Shown here: piece by piece, positions 18,658 through 26,504 of the stretch
Numbering within the stretch: the first letter of the stretch is position 1
How the letters are laid out: every line of letters begins with the position of its first letter
NCBI RefSeq assembly: GCF_900103485.1
Contig: NZ_FNHW01000006.1
Location: 62,001 to 126,000 of the forward strand
Source of the DNA: Fictibacillus solisalsi
Lineage (GTDB): Bacteria > Bacillota > Bacilli > Bacillales > Fictibacillaceae
Length of the DNA stretch: 64,000 nt
Direction of reading: 5' to 3'
Notes under the pieces: generated by a model
What the model was told of the DNA's origin: nothing
Databases searched by the model: none
What the model saw: only the letters and a program-made list of their open reading frames with translations
Position numbers and translations under genes: made by a program

Positions 18658-19041
18658 ATGGAAGATAACAATAGGGACTACTCGACGAATGCCGGATGTC
18701 CTGTAACCACTACATTGGAAATCATCGGAGGACGATGGAAAGGGGTTATTCTCTATTATTTAACCTCCGGGCCGAAACGCTTTAACGAACTTCGGCGGCT
18801 GGTCCCCAAAATTACAACACGGATGCTTACGCTTCAGCTTCGTGAACTGGAGCAGCATGGCGTCGTCCATCGGGAATTTTATGAACAGATTCCACCAAAA
18901 GTGGAGTATTCACTGACGGAGTTTGGAGTAACCTTAAATCCGATTATCTTCGCTTTACGGGATTGGGGTGAGCGTTATCGGGATGAAGTCAGAAGTGTTT
19001 CTAAAAAGAACAAGGGCAAGACTGCTGAAGAAAGTACATAA
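18658..19041 (+). CDS. HxlR-family redox/electrophile-type regulator with one Cys
   Basis: A 127-residue winged-helix HxlR/DUF24 protein: Cys-14 in NAGCPV, then the IIGGRWKG helix and the RFNELRRLVP...RMLTLQLRELE DNA-binding helices. Cys-14 aligns with the redox Cys of HypR/YodB-type regulators, but no other Cys is present, so a HypR-style Cys14-Cys49 disulfide cannot form. The ATG at 18658 is preferred because it places the Cys as in the family; an ORF start at 18622 is possible. It lies upstream of a nitroreductase in the same direction, like hypR-hypO pairs, although a terminator intervenes. Confidence 0.8.
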   Translation: MEDNNRDYSTNAGCPVTTTLEIIGGRWKGVILYYLTSGPKRFNELRRLVPKITTRMLTLQLRELEQHGVVHREFYEQIPPKVEYSLTEFGVTLNPIIFALRDWGERYRDEVRSVSKKNKGKTAEEST

Positions 19042-19058
19042 AAATAAACATAAGCATT

Positions 19059-19087
19059 AATCCCTGCCAATCGGGCGGGGATTTTTC
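19059..19087 (+). terminator. Terminator of the HxlR gene
   Basis: The stem ATCCCTGCC / GGCGGGGAT (one G-U pair) with a 5-base loop is followed by TTTT. Confidence 0.88.
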
Positions 19088-19211
19088 TGTGGAAAAGCAG
19101 GTATAAAAAAGGGTTCTATATCACAAAAATGTGCGTACTTGTTTGGAGTGTATTTATGAATTAATATTGTCACTTGTAGAGGGAAATAATGAAAGGAAAG
19201 GGTGGAACCAA

Positions 19212-19886
19212 ATGACAGCTGTACAGGAAAAAAAGAAGAAAATCATAGAGGCATTTCAATTCAGACATGCCACCAAAGCGTTTGATCCAACGAAGAAAAT
19301 TTCGGAGGAAGATTTTCAATTTATTTTAGAAACAGGCAGGCTATCTCCAAGTTCAGTGGGTTATGAACCGTGGAAGTTCCTGGTGGTTCAAAATAAAGAG
19401 CTTCGGGAAAAAATCAGACAGGTCAGTTTTGGAGCACAGGGACAACTGCCCACAGCCAGTCACTTCGTCATTCTCCTTGCACGAAAAAATGCACGTTACG
19501 ATTCATCCTATGTCCAGCAATTGCTTAGAGAAGTGAAGGAAATACCGGAAGAAACCCTTGCGAAAATGAACGAGGCGTATAGAAGCTTTCAGGAAAATGA
19601 TTTGAATTTGTTTGAGAGTGAGCGGGCGTTATTTGACTGGGCCAGTAAACAAACCTACATTGCCCTTGGAAATATGATGACATCAGCCGCTCAAATTGGC
19701 ATCGATTCTTGCCCAATAGAAGGGTTTAACCTAGAAAAAGTGACCAAAATCCTTGAGGATGAAGGTTTGTTGGAAGATGGTGCATTTGGTGTATCAGTCA
19801 TGGCGGCATTTGGCTACCGTGCCCAGGAACCTAATCATGCAAAAGTCAGGCAGAGTGCCGAGTCGGTTACTAAATGGGTCTACTAA
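19212..19886 (+). CDS. Nitroreductase-family NAD(P)H-dependent oxidoreductase
   Basis: A 224-residue FMN-dependent nitroreductase-fold protein (RHATKAFDP start, [19 protein letters not shown] flavin-binding region near residues 45-63, C-terminal GYRAQEP). The family reduces quinones, nitro- and azo-compounds; B. subtilis HypO (YfkO) is the closest functional comparison. The ATG at 19212 is chosen for its AAAGGGTGG site 7 bases upstream; a longer frame from 19131 has no site. Its position after an HxlR regulator suggests control by electrophile or disulfide stress, which is inference. Confidence 0.85.
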   Translation: MTAVQEKKKKIIEAFQFRHATKAFDPTKKISEEDFQFILETGRLSPSSVGYEPWKFLVVQNKELREKIRQVSFGAQGQLPTASHFVILLARKNARYDSSYVQQLLREVKEIPEETLAKMNEAYRSFQENDLNLFESERALFDWASKQTYIALGNMMTSAAQIGIDSCPIEGFNLEKVTKILEDEGLLEDGAFGVSVMAAFGYRAQEPNHAKVRQSAESVTKWVY

Positions 19887-19900
19887 TCCAATAACCTTGA

Positions 19901-19930
19901 AAGCCTATCACACAGATAGGCTTTTTTTAC
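19901..19930 (+). terminator. Terminator of the nitroreductase gene
   Basis: Perfect 9-bp stem AAGCCTATC / GATAGGCTT, 5-base loop, then a T run. Confidence 0.93.
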
Positions 19931-19936
19931 TTCTAG

Positions 19937-20065
19937 TTGTTTTTTTGTATCGCTACCCGATATAATAACTCGACAAAAAAGCATCCTATTTAACGAAATG
20001 TTATAATTGAATAGGTAGATGTCTTTTTTAAAAAGTGCTTTAGTTTTGCGTATCGCTGGGCGATA
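19937..20065 (+). promoter_or_regulatory. Promoter with TATCG/CGATA operator-like inverted repeats
   Basis: TTGTTT (19937-19942), 18 bases and TATAAT (19961-19966) form a plausible promoter. The spacer contains TATCG-5-CGATA (19948-19962). A second, tighter palindrome, TATCGC-TGG-GCGATA, lies at 20051-20065 before the MerR-like gene. The shared half-site suggests a dimeric regulator, possibly the downstream protein itself. Confidence 0.5.
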
Positions 20066-20126
20066 TATTAAGCGATAAGCAAACTTACATAATTAACGAC
20101 ATTTCAAATAGAAAAGGAGGCCCGAT

Positions 20127-20834
20127 ATGCGACGCGATATACAACCGAATGAACGTGCTTTCTCGTCCAAGGAAGTCGCGGAAACAGTGGGAATAGCCAC
20201 TCCCACTGTGCGAAAGTATGGACAAGTCCTGGAGAGGAATGGATACGAGTTTCTAAAGGACGGTGAACGCCGAATCTTTGTTCAATCTGACATCGAAGCG
20301 CTTGTAGCGCTGCGCGATACACCGAACTCTCTGGACGATACAGCCAAAGAGCTTGTGGAGTTGCAGAAAGAACGATTAAAAGAATCCAATCAAACAGAAA
20401 TTGCAATAAGCGATACATACGAAACACTACCCCACGATCCCAATCAACTAAAAGAAGCCTTAATGATTGTATTCAAGGAACTCGCAGCCACCCGTGAAAT
20501 GAATATTCAACTGACCAACGATATGTCTCAGCTCAAAACAACCATTTCCAGACTCCAGCAAGATCACCATATTATCAGTTCCACCATAGGAAACGCAGCG
20601 CAAAAAACGAATGCCAAAATCCAAAAGTTAACCGAACAGCAAACGAATCATTATGAAACATTGCTGCAGCAAGAAAAACAAAAAACCGAACAGTTAAAAC
20701 AAGAGATACAATTAATGAGGGATGAACAAAAAAGAGAATGGAGTTCTCAAACCGATTTTAATCAACGGTTGGAAGAAGCGCTGCAACAGCGTAAAGGAAG
20801 ATGGGGTAAGCTGTTTTCTCTATTCGGAAAATAA
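20127..20834 (+). CDS. MerR-like HTH protein with coiled coil (DUF3967/RacA-like)
   Basis: A 235-residue protein. Residues about 12-60 form a MerR-type winged helix (FSSKEVAETVGIATPTVRKY). A long Gln/Lys/Glu-rich coiled coil spans about 105-220, and the end is an amphipathic KRGRWGKLFSLFGK-like tail. This layout occurs in DUF3967 proteins, often plasmid-borne, and resembles RacA, the B. subtilis protein that anchors the chromosome at the pole during sporulation. No ligand-binding domain of classical MerR activators is present. AAAGGAGG precedes the ATG. The TATCG palindromes upstream may be its sites. Confidence 0.7.
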   Translation: MRRDIQPNERAFSSKEVAETVGIATPTVRKYGQVLERNGYEFLKDGERRIFVQSDIEALVALRDTPNSLDDTAKELVELQKERLKESNQTEIAISDTYETLPHDPNQLKEALMIVFKELAATREMNIQLTNDMSQLKTTISRLQQDHHIISSTIGNAAQKTNAKIQKLTEQQTNHYETLLQQEKQKTEQLKQEIQLMRDEQKREWSSQTDFNQRLEEALQQRKGRWGKLFSLFGK

Positions 20835-20853
20835 GGGTTCTGGCATATTAGCT

Positions 20854-20895
20854 ATTTCCCGAGAAATATCTACAAATTGTGAGTAAATGTCGACA
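20854..20895 (+). repeat. 42-base intergenic element, copy 1
   Basis: This segment and 37414-37455 share their first 21 bases exactly (starting ATTTCCCGAGAAATATC). After a variable middle they share the end TCGACA at the same distance; 34 of 42 positions agree by eye. Both are intergenic. No known family is recognised. Confidence 0.6.
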
Positions 20896-20928
20896 CACAC
20901 AGACTCCTTTCGAGGGGAACAGAGAACA

Positions 20929-20957
20929 TTAAGCTTCTTTTGGCGAGAAGCTTTTTC
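20929..20957 (+). terminator. Terminator downstream of the MerR-like gene
   Basis: The stem AAGCTTCT / AGAAGCTT with a 7-base loop is followed by TTTTT. It lies about 95 bases after the stop, just past the 42-base repeat element. Confidence 0.85.
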
Positions 20958-21046
20958 ATTTTCAGCAAATCATAGTTGATATTTGTAATTTTTAACAGTA
21001 ACATTATATTATCCTTAATCTTAACGTTTATGGGAGAGTAGAAAAA

Positions 21047-21196
21047 TTGACTAAAGAAGACTTAAAAAAAGAAATAAAAGCTGTGCGTCAATCGCTATAC
21101 TCGATTGCAAAAAAGAGGGAAGTTTATTCAGGCAATGAGTTAGTAAAAAAAAGTCAGGAACTAGATAAATTGATTTTTATGTATCAAACGCGGTAA
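21047..21196 (+). CDS. Spo0E-like aspartyl-phosphate phosphatase
   Basis: A 49-residue protein from a TTG start with GGGAGA 9 bases upstream. It consists of two predicted helices and carries the Spo0E signature SQELDKLI (residues 36-43; family pattern SxxLDxxI). Members dephosphorylate Spo0A~P and delay sporulation. Typical members are 45-90 residues, so this is a minimal one. The paralogue (Spo0E, YisI, YnzD) cannot be assigned. It lies in a cluster with AbrB-like and SinI-like genes. Confidence 0.85.
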   Translation: MTKEDLKKEIKAVRQSLYSIAKKREVYSGNELVKKSQELDKLIFMYQTR

Positions 21197-21252
21197 TGAT
21201 GTCTGCCTCCTCAGGGGTGGATTATTTTTTTGAGAAGGCATAACTAAGAAAC

Positions 21253-21555
21253 TTAGTTGACAGGGGATAGGTAAAAACATTTTTTTACAGGGTCTACCAG
21301 TAACTGATGAAGTTTTGGCTCCAGCTGTTCATCAATAGATTTAGGAATGGTTAATTCACCTTTTTTATAAACCTTTGCAGGTTTCGCATACTCTGTTTCC
21401 ATGACTGAATCAGGGCTAATAATAATTTCATTATCATTTAAGCCAATTAACACATGGTCTTCTACATCGATATTGAATTCCTCTCGCCAAGCGATTGGTA
21501 ATAATATAACTCGTCGTTTATTAGGAATGTAATATTTTTCTGTCTCAATGATCAA
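21253..21555 (-). CDS. AbrB/SpoVT-like DNA-binding protein
   Basis: A 100-residue protein if started at the TTG (21555), which has GGAGGGG 7 bases upstream; a longer frame from an ATG at 21588 lacks a site. Residues about 6-45 look like a swapped-hairpin AbrB fold (YYIPNKRRVILLPIAWREEFNI...DHVLIGLNDNEIIISP). A second, shorter element (KKGELTIPKSI) repeats the AbrB strand-turn pattern. It is probably a transition-state-type transcription factor or an antitoxin-like AbrB; no toxin gene adjoins it. Convergent with the Spo0E-like gene. Confidence 0.6.
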   Translation of the reverse strand: MIIETEKYYIPNKRRVILLPIAWREEFNIDVEDHVLIGLNDNEIIISPDSVMETEYAKPAKVYKKGELTIPKSIDEQLEPKLHQLLVDPVKKCFYLSPVN

Positions 21556-21892
21556 TGCAGGTCCCCTCCAAGGTGTTGTGTATATCAAATACTACCTTTT
21601 TTGTATTCAGATCAAACTGATAAAAAGGGTACATTTTCCAAAAAACATTTTATATACCTAAAGAACCAAACTTTGTCTATTTTACAGAATTATATCTTTT
21701 TTTTCAATTGACTAATTCCTTATATGAATTTGAAATAGGAAAATGGATGCTTGTTTGATTTTGATTGGTCAATTAGAAAGAGCATAAATAGCTAAAACCA
21801 CATCATTTATCATATATAAACATTAAGTTTAGAAGTCGATAAGTAAAGGGTAACGTTCCGTATATTTCCGTAATCGGGTAAGGGGTGGAGTT
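21556..21892. other. AT-rich intergenic region
   Basis: About 340 bases between the divergent AbrB-like and SinI-like genes. They must hold both promoters. No single -35/-10 pair stands out, and no repeat or small gene with a ribosome site is seen. Confidence 0.45.
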
Positions 21893-22078
21893 ATGGACAA
21901 CAAGATTATTGATTTATCAAGAGCCATGATGGAAAGGGATTTACCTGATCCTGAATGGCAGCAGCTTGTAGTGGAAGCCATGAGATCAGAGGTTACAAAA
22001 GAACAGTTTAGTCAATTTTTAGATCGGAAAAGAGATTTAAAAGGAAAATTCCTGGGGAAAGTGAACGAGAAGAAATAA
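21893..22078 (+). CDS. SinI-like anti-repressor domain protein
   Basis: A 61-residue protein. Residues about 17-47 (LPDPEWQQLVVEAM...VTKEQFSQFLDRKR) follow the Sin dimerisation domain of SinI/SinR (family pattern DPEWxxLxxEA...SxEEIRxFL). In B. subtilis SinI sequesters the biofilm repressor SinR. No DNA-binding domain is present, so an antagonist role is inferred. AAGGGGTGG precedes the ATG. No sinR neighbour is present here. Confidence 0.75.
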   Translation: MDNKIIDLSRAMMERDLPDPEWQQLVVEAMRSEVTKEQFSQFLDRKRDLKGKFLGKVNEKK

Positions 22079-22099
22079 GAGAATTTGAAAAGCAGTGAA

Positions 22100-22128
22100 A
22101 AAAAGACCCAAAAAGGGTCTTTTTTTGT
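22100..22128 (+). terminator. Terminator of the SinI-like gene
   Basis: The stem AAAGACCC / GGGTCTTT with a 5-base loop is followed by a T run. Confidence 0.9.
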
Positions 22129-22152
22129 GAAGCCAAATCAAGCGAAGGTGAC

Positions 22153-22494
22153 TTATTGCTTTTTGTTGTCCTTTGCTTCTGCTGCTCGTTTAACCCACTG
22201 GAGTTTGTAATCCCACTCTGATGCCAGATTTGCCATCCACTCTGCGGTATTGGATAGCTGACTGGGGCATACGCTATAACGCATTTCCCGGCCAATGCGG
22301 TCACCTGCTACAAGTCCGGCTTTATTGAGGACATTCAAGTGTTTGACTACCGCCTGTCGGGACACGGTTACTGTAGACGACAATGTCGTGGCAGTTGCCT
22401 GGCCTCTTTCCGCGATGAGGTTAAGCAATTCCCTGCGGGTTGGATCGGCCAGGGCATTTAACACACTTTCAAAGTGCTTATCTGTGGACAGCAT
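22153..22494 (-). CDS. ArsR/SdpR-type winged-helix regulator
   Basis: A 113-residue ArsR-family protein with a winged helix: NALADPTRRELLNLIAERGQ (about 13-32), then VSRQAVVKHLNVLNKAGLV as the recognition region. No metal-binding ELCVCDL motif is seen, so it is more likely of the SdpR/YceB-like type that pairs with SRPBCC proteins. The ATG at 22494 lies one base after the SRPBCC stop, so the genes are translationally coupled; the longer frame from 22620 runs inside that gene. Confidence 0.85.
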   Translation of the reverse strand: MLSTDKHFESVLNALADPTRRELLNLIAERGQATATTLSSTVTVSRQAVVKHLNVLNKAGLVAGDRIGREMRYSVCPSQLSNTAEWMANLASEWDYKLQWVKRAAEAKDNKKQ

Positions 22495-22495
22495 C

Positions 22496-22927
22496 TTACT
22501 GCTCCGCACGCTTTCGCAAAACTTCCAGCTGATATATCCATCCTTTAACATTCCCGTCAAAGAATTTACGCTGTTCCTCCTGGGCCACGTTAAGGCTGGA
22601 AAAGCCACTTTCAATAACACTTAGCATGGTTCCGCTATCTTTTTCAGTCAACATGAACTCAACTAAGGTTGAATTTCCTTCCCGAGGTTCTTCGCCTGGA
22701 AATGAACTTGCCCATCGGCAAGCGAGATAATTTGGCGGATCCACTTGTTCTGTGATTACCGGAAACTTCCCGTACCTGGTATCGGCCACCACACGTGATC
22801 CTTCTACATACACCTTGTCGGGACCTGGTGCGTCACCGACCCACCATGCAGGTTCGTTAACGATATCCCAGACGGTTTGAATCGAGGCGTTTATGAAAAT
22901 ATTCCGTTCAATTCGGTCGTTTTCCAT
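22496..22927 (-). CDS. SRPBCC/AHSA1-like (START superfamily) protein
   Basis: A 143-residue protein with the helix-grip fold pattern of AHSA1-type SRPBCC proteins (RNIFINASIQTVWDIVNEPAWW start, central GKFPVITEQVDPPNYLACRW, C-terminal long helix with GWIYQLEVLRKRAEQ). The family binds hydrophobic ligands. AGGAGGGCTCAAA places the start at 22927. ArsR-SRPBCC pairs are common in Firmicutes with unknown ligand. A long palindrome lies 50 bases upstream. Confidence 0.82.
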   Translation of the reverse strand: MENDRIERNIFINASIQTVWDIVNEPAWWVGDAPGPDKVYVEGSRVVADTRYGKFPVITEQVDPPNYLACRWASSFPGEEPREGNSTLVEFMLTEKDSGTMLSVIESGFSSLNVAQEEQRKFFDGNVKGWIYQLEVLRKRAEQ

Positions 22928-22979
22928 TTTGAGCCCTCCTAGAGGATAATGTTTCGTGCAACTATAAGGTAGCACATGT

Positions 22980-23017
22980 TTGTTTTAAGTGCAACTTATT
23001 GGTTGCACTTAAAACAA
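22980..23017 (-). promoter_or_regulatory. Perfect 15-bp palindrome upstream of the SRPBCC-ArsR operon
   Basis: Arms TTGTTTTAAGTGCAA (22980-22994) and its exact complement (23003-23017) flank an 8-base centre. The AGTTGCAC part recurs as a direct copy closer to the gene (about 22956-22963). It lacks a T run and sits where an ArsR dimer would autoregulate. Confidence 0.65.
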
Positions 23018-23038
23018 ATAAATAACCCCTTAAATCAG

Positions 23039-23980
23039 TTAACTGACTCTAAGGGGCTTTTCGTTCTGATCTGACTTTACAGAGGATTGTTTACCCAATG
23101 CCAACAGAAAAATCATGCCGATGATACAAGCGGTGCCTAACCATTGGTAAAATCCAAAAGGTTCTTTTAGCCAAAAGACCGTTGTCAGTACAGCTGCCAG
23201 AGGTTCAATACTGCCCAGCAGACTGGATTCCTTAGGGGAAAGGCTTTGTAAACTTTCGATATAAAACCAAAAGGCAATCATCGTTCCAAAGACAATCACG
23301 AAAAGCAGATATAAAAAGGTTTCAAAAGTGAAGGGGTTTATATCCATTTTCCAGGGTGGATGGATGAAACTTAAGGCAAAGCCTCCAATAATCATGGCCC
23401 AACCCACGATCACGAGTGAATCGTATTTCTTCAGCAAGGGGACAGCATATAACGTATAAAAGGTTAGCGATACTCCGGATAAAACACCCCAAATGATGGC
23501 TGGGACCGGCACGGACAGTTGTGAGATCGAGCCATTTGTTAATAAGAAAAAGCATCCAACCAACGCAAGTGAAACGGTAATCATATCTTTTCTTGTTAAA
23601 GTCGTTTGTTTGCGAAGAAGTAAATAAACAATAATCATGGCCGGTGCTAAATATTGCAGCAGAGTGGCGACCGCCGCATTTCCATGTTGGATGGAGGCCA
23701 TGTATGTATATTGAACCGCCAGCATGCCGAGCAACCCAAAAACAAGCAAGGAAAGAGAAGTCTTTTTGTTTTTCCAAACGTCTAAAATCTGTGTGCGGTC
23801 TTTTCCAACGTATTGAATCATTAACAGTAAAAAACCGGATAGAAGCAATCTGGTGGTTACCAGCCAGTTCACATCAATTCCCTGTTGAAACAGTTTTTTT
23901 GCTACTGTGCCGCCAATACCCCAAAATATCGCCCCGGTGATCACGAGGAGTAATCCTGTTCGTCTTGCAGAACTGTTCAT
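23039..23980 (-). CDS. EamA/DMT-family transporter
   Basis: A 313-residue, ten-helix drug/metabolite-superfamily transporter with two tandem EamA repeats ([16 protein letters not shown] near the N-terminus; [19 protein letters not shown] in the middle). The substrate is unknown; amino acids or related metabolites are exported by relatives. A GGTGGAG site precedes the ATG. Divergent from the AraC regulator at 24089, which probably controls it. The stop codon lies inside a CCCCTTA / TAAGGGG hairpin (23025-23056) that may act as terminator. Confidence 0.88.
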   Translation of the reverse strand: MNSSARRTGLLLVITGAIFWGIGGTVAKKLFQQGIDVNWLVTTRLLLSGFLLLMIQYVGKDRTQILDVWKNKKTSLSLLVFGLLGMLAVQYTYMASIQHGNAAVATLLQYLAPAMIIVYLLLRKQTTLTRKDMITVSLALVGCFFLLTNGSISQLSVPVPAIIWGVLSGVSLTFYTLYAVPLLKKYDSLVIVGWAMIIGGFALSFIHPPWKMDINPFTFETFLYLLFVIVFGTMIAFWFYIESLQSLSPKESSLLGSIEPLAAVLTTVFWLKEPFGFYQWLGTACIIGMIFLLALGKQSSVKSDQNEKPLRVS

Positions 23981-24088
23981 GATTCATTCTCCACCTTCAA
24001 TTATCATAATAGTGCTATAATAACTGGAAATTGAGCTTGATAATACGCAGATTGAACGGAAAAATATAAGGATATTGAGGTGGCCTAT

Positions 24089-24976
24089 ATGCAGATCAAA
24101 AATTTTAAGATTGACCAAAACTTAAAAGAATTAACCCCTCATCGTACAGTTGTGCTGCCCATTGCGTGTTATGAAACCACGATTAACCAAAATATACATG
24201 GCTATATTCCACTTCATTGGCATGATGAAATTCAGTTTGTTTTGATGGTAAAAGGGGAATCGGTCTTTCAGGTAAATGAAGAAAGAATAGTGGTTAAAGA
24301 AGGCGACGGGTTATTTATCAATAGCGGGTGCCTTCACAAGGCTGAGGAAGTAAATCAACCTGGCAGTATGTATATTTGTCTAAATGTTTCTCCTCATTTT
24401 GTGTTATCACCAGAGCTGTATACGACTTATGTTTATCCCTATGTACAGGCAACGAATTTACCCTGCATCTATTTAGATCACCATGTAACATGGGCGAAGA
24501 ATAGTTTAGAAGCTATTACACAGATCCACCAGTTGATTCATCAAAAGCCCTCTTTCTATGAAATCACGATTACCATGAAGATGACTTCAATATGGAAAAA
24601 CTTAATACTCAACGGATTTCAACTGGAGCATGAACAAACAGAAGTGGTAAAAAGTCTCCGGATGAAGCAGATGCTGAATTGGATTCATGAACATTATGGA
24701 GAAAAGGTGAAACTGGATGATATCGCCAAAGCGGGCCAATTGAGCCGTTCAGAGTGCTGCCGTTATTTCAAAAAGATATTAAAGAAATCACCTGTGAATT
24801 ACGTGACAGAGTATCGTATCCAACAAAGCCTGATTCTGCTGCAGCAAGAGGATTCAAATGTGACTGAAGTAGCCTATCAGGTTGGATTTAACAGTACGAG
24901 CTATTTCATTGATACATTTCGAAAGTCCATGAAAATGACACCGTTAACGTATAAAAGAAAGGCTGCAAAAATTTAA
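24089..24976 (+). CDS. AraC-family regulator with cupin sensor domain
   Basis: A 295-residue protein with an N-terminal AraC cupin (HWHDEIQFVLMVKGESVFQVNEE about residues 45-68, then DGLFINSGCLH) and C-terminal double HTH (about 195-292: KLDDIAKAGQLSRSECCRYFKK and the signature VAYQVGFNSTSYFIDTFRKSMKMTPLTY). The ATG at 24089 has GAGG 8 bases upstream; the GTG at 24080 overlaps that site. The 108-base gap shared with the divergent EamA gene suggests that it regulates transport of its ligand. Confidence 0.88.
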   Translation: MQIKNFKIDQNLKELTPHRTVVLPIACYETTINQNIHGYIPLHWHDEIQFVLMVKGESVFQVNEERIVVKEGDGLFINSGCLHKAEEVNQPGSMYICLNVSPHFVLSPELYTTYVYPYVQATNLPCIYLDHHVTWAKNSLEAITQIHQLIHQKPSFYEITITMKMTSIWKNLILNGFQLEHEQTEVVKSLRMKQMLNWIHEHYGEKVKLDDIAKAGQLSRSECCRYFKKILKKSPVNYVTEYRIQQSLILLQQEDSNVTEVAYQVGFNSTSYFIDTFRKSMKMTPLTYKRKAAKI

Positions 24977-24984
24977 ATTTATCA

Positions 24985-25013
24985 TTGACTGAACATTCAT
25001 TCAATAATAAAAT
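24985..25013 (+). promoter_or_regulatory. Promoter with operator-like spacer, hydrolase-TetR operon
   Basis: TTGACT (24985-24990), exactly 17 bases, TAAAAT (25008-25013). The spacer carries TGAAC-ATTCATTCA-type dyad sequence of the kind bound by TetR proteins, consistent with autorepression by the regulator in the operon. Confidence 0.6.
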
Positions 25014-25054
25014 GGGTTTAACAGGAAATTGAATACGTGATGGAGGAGATTCTA

Positions 25055-25804
25055 ATGGACCTTTATTATGAGGCAAGCGGCAGCGGAAAGCCTATTGTTC
25101 TTCTTCACAGTGGAGGTGCGGATTTACGGGATTGGACGTTTATCGCACCTCTATTAGCTCAGAAGTATAAGGTAATCACTGTGGATGGGAGGGGGGCCGG
25201 ATTGTCACCTTCACCAGTAAGCCCAGCCAACTATGTAGAAGATGTGCTTACCCTGCTGAACCATCTGGAACTTGATCAGGTTGTGCTCGTTGGTCATTCC
25301 ATGGGTGGACAAATCGCCACAGAATTTACATTGGAGTACCCGGAAAGGGTAGCTGAGCTTATCCTTATCGCCCCATCATTGTCAGGCTATCAATACTCAG
25401 AGGAATTCAACCAGTGGATGCAAAAGATCAATTCCTTTTTCCCTGATATGGAAAAAATGCTGGAACTTTCACTGGACGCCCCTTCTTATCGTGTGGTTTT
25501 GACGAGTCGGCAGAAGGATTTGCTTGTCGAAATGTTTAGACATCATTTGAAGAAAATAGGAGAATGGAAGACGTTTGAATCCGTATGGCCAGAACCGCCA
25601 GCCATTGAAAGATTAGAGGAGATTAAGGCTAGGACGCTGTTTATTCTCGGAGAAGTGGAGCTTCCCGATAACCAGCGAATCGCAAGTTTTTTTAATAGAC
25701 TGCCAGACGTAAGATTTACTCACTTACCGGAAGCGGACCATATGCTGACGTTGACGCATCCGAATGTGGTCAGTCGTACTATCACTGAGTTTTTGGAGGA
25801 GTAA
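25055..25804 (+). CDS. Alpha/beta hydrolase
   Basis: A 249-residue alpha/beta-hydrolase with the nucleophile elbow GHSMGG (about residues 82-87, Ser catalytic), the oxyanion HSGGADLRDW loop, an Asp after the LFILGEVELPDN strand and catalytic His in EADHMLTL. Closest in style to small esterase/3-oxoadipate enol-lactonase-like enzymes; the substrate is unknown. The ATG at 25055 follows GGAGGAG; an upstream GTG (25037) precedes that site. Three bases separate it from the tetR gene. Confidence 0.85.
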   Translation: MDLYYEASGSGKPIVLLHSGGADLRDWTFIAPLLAQKYKVITVDGRGAGLSPSPVSPANYVEDVLTLLNHLELDQVVLVGHSMGGQIATEFTLEYPERVAELILIAPSLSGYQYSEEFNQWMQKINSFFPDMEKMLELSLDAPSYRVVLTSRQKDLLVEMFRHHLKKIGEWKTFESVWPEPPAIERLEEIKARTLFILGEVELPDNQRIASFFNRLPDVRFTHLPEADHMLTLTHPNVVSRTITEFLEE

Positions 25805-25807
25805 GAC

Positions 25808-26392
25808 ATGCCGCGGACCCAGCAAGAGAATGAACGTATACGAAGCAAAGCAAAAGAGAAAATTCAATTAGCAGCAATGGAACTGTTTATTAAACAGGGT
25901 TATCATGCGACTTCCATTGATAATGTTGCAAAACACGCTGGAATATCAAAAGGCCTTTTGTACAATTATTTCAAAGGAAAAGAAGATCTGCTTGCGACAA
26001 TGGTAGAAACCAGGATGGGTGAATTGATTCAAGTAATGGAAGAAGCAGTAGCCATTGAAACACCGGTTAATCAGATTAGGCATATCATCGAAGAGGCGAT
26101 TAATAATGTTTGCGAGCATCCTGAAGTGTACCGATTTTATCTTCATTTGCAGACACAGCCGGAATCTGATCAGATCTTATCAAATTACAGCAGAATGTTG
26201 ATTGAGGAGAGTGCCAGACAGTTCAACTTGCAGTGTGAAATGTTTGAAAAAATGGGTGTGAAGGAACCGAGAAAAAGGTCTTTATATTTTTCATCGACAC
26301 TTCAAGGGATCATGCTGATGATCTCCACGTATCCAGAGAACTTTCCCATTGATGAACTAAAAGCAGAAATGATTCAGGAATTTTGCAAATAA
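25808..26392 (+). CDS. TetR-family regulator
   Basis: A 194-residue TetR protein with an N-terminal HTH (KIQLAAMELFIKQGYHATSIDNVAKHAGISKGLLYNYFKGKEDLL, about residues 18-62) and an all-helical ligand domain. It is the second gene of the hydrolase operon, so it probably senses a substrate or product of that hydrolase and represses the promoter at 24985. Confidence 0.9.
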   Translation: MPRTQQENERIRSKAKEKIQLAAMELFIKQGYHATSIDNVAKHAGISKGLLYNYFKGKEDLLATMVETRMGELIQVMEEAVAIETPVNQIRHIIEEAINNVCEHPEVYRFYLHLQTQPESDQILSNYSRMLIEESARQFNLQCEMFEKMGVKEPRKRSLYFSSTLQGIMLMISTYPENFPIDELKAEMIQEFCK

Positions 26393-26504
26393 AGCCAAAT
26401 CGGGCCTTTGTGAGTATTTACTTCAAACTGGACAGGGATAGAATTGTAAGTAACCATTAACTAAATCAGCATCGGTTTAATTCATCTATAAGGAGTTTGT
26501 TAAA

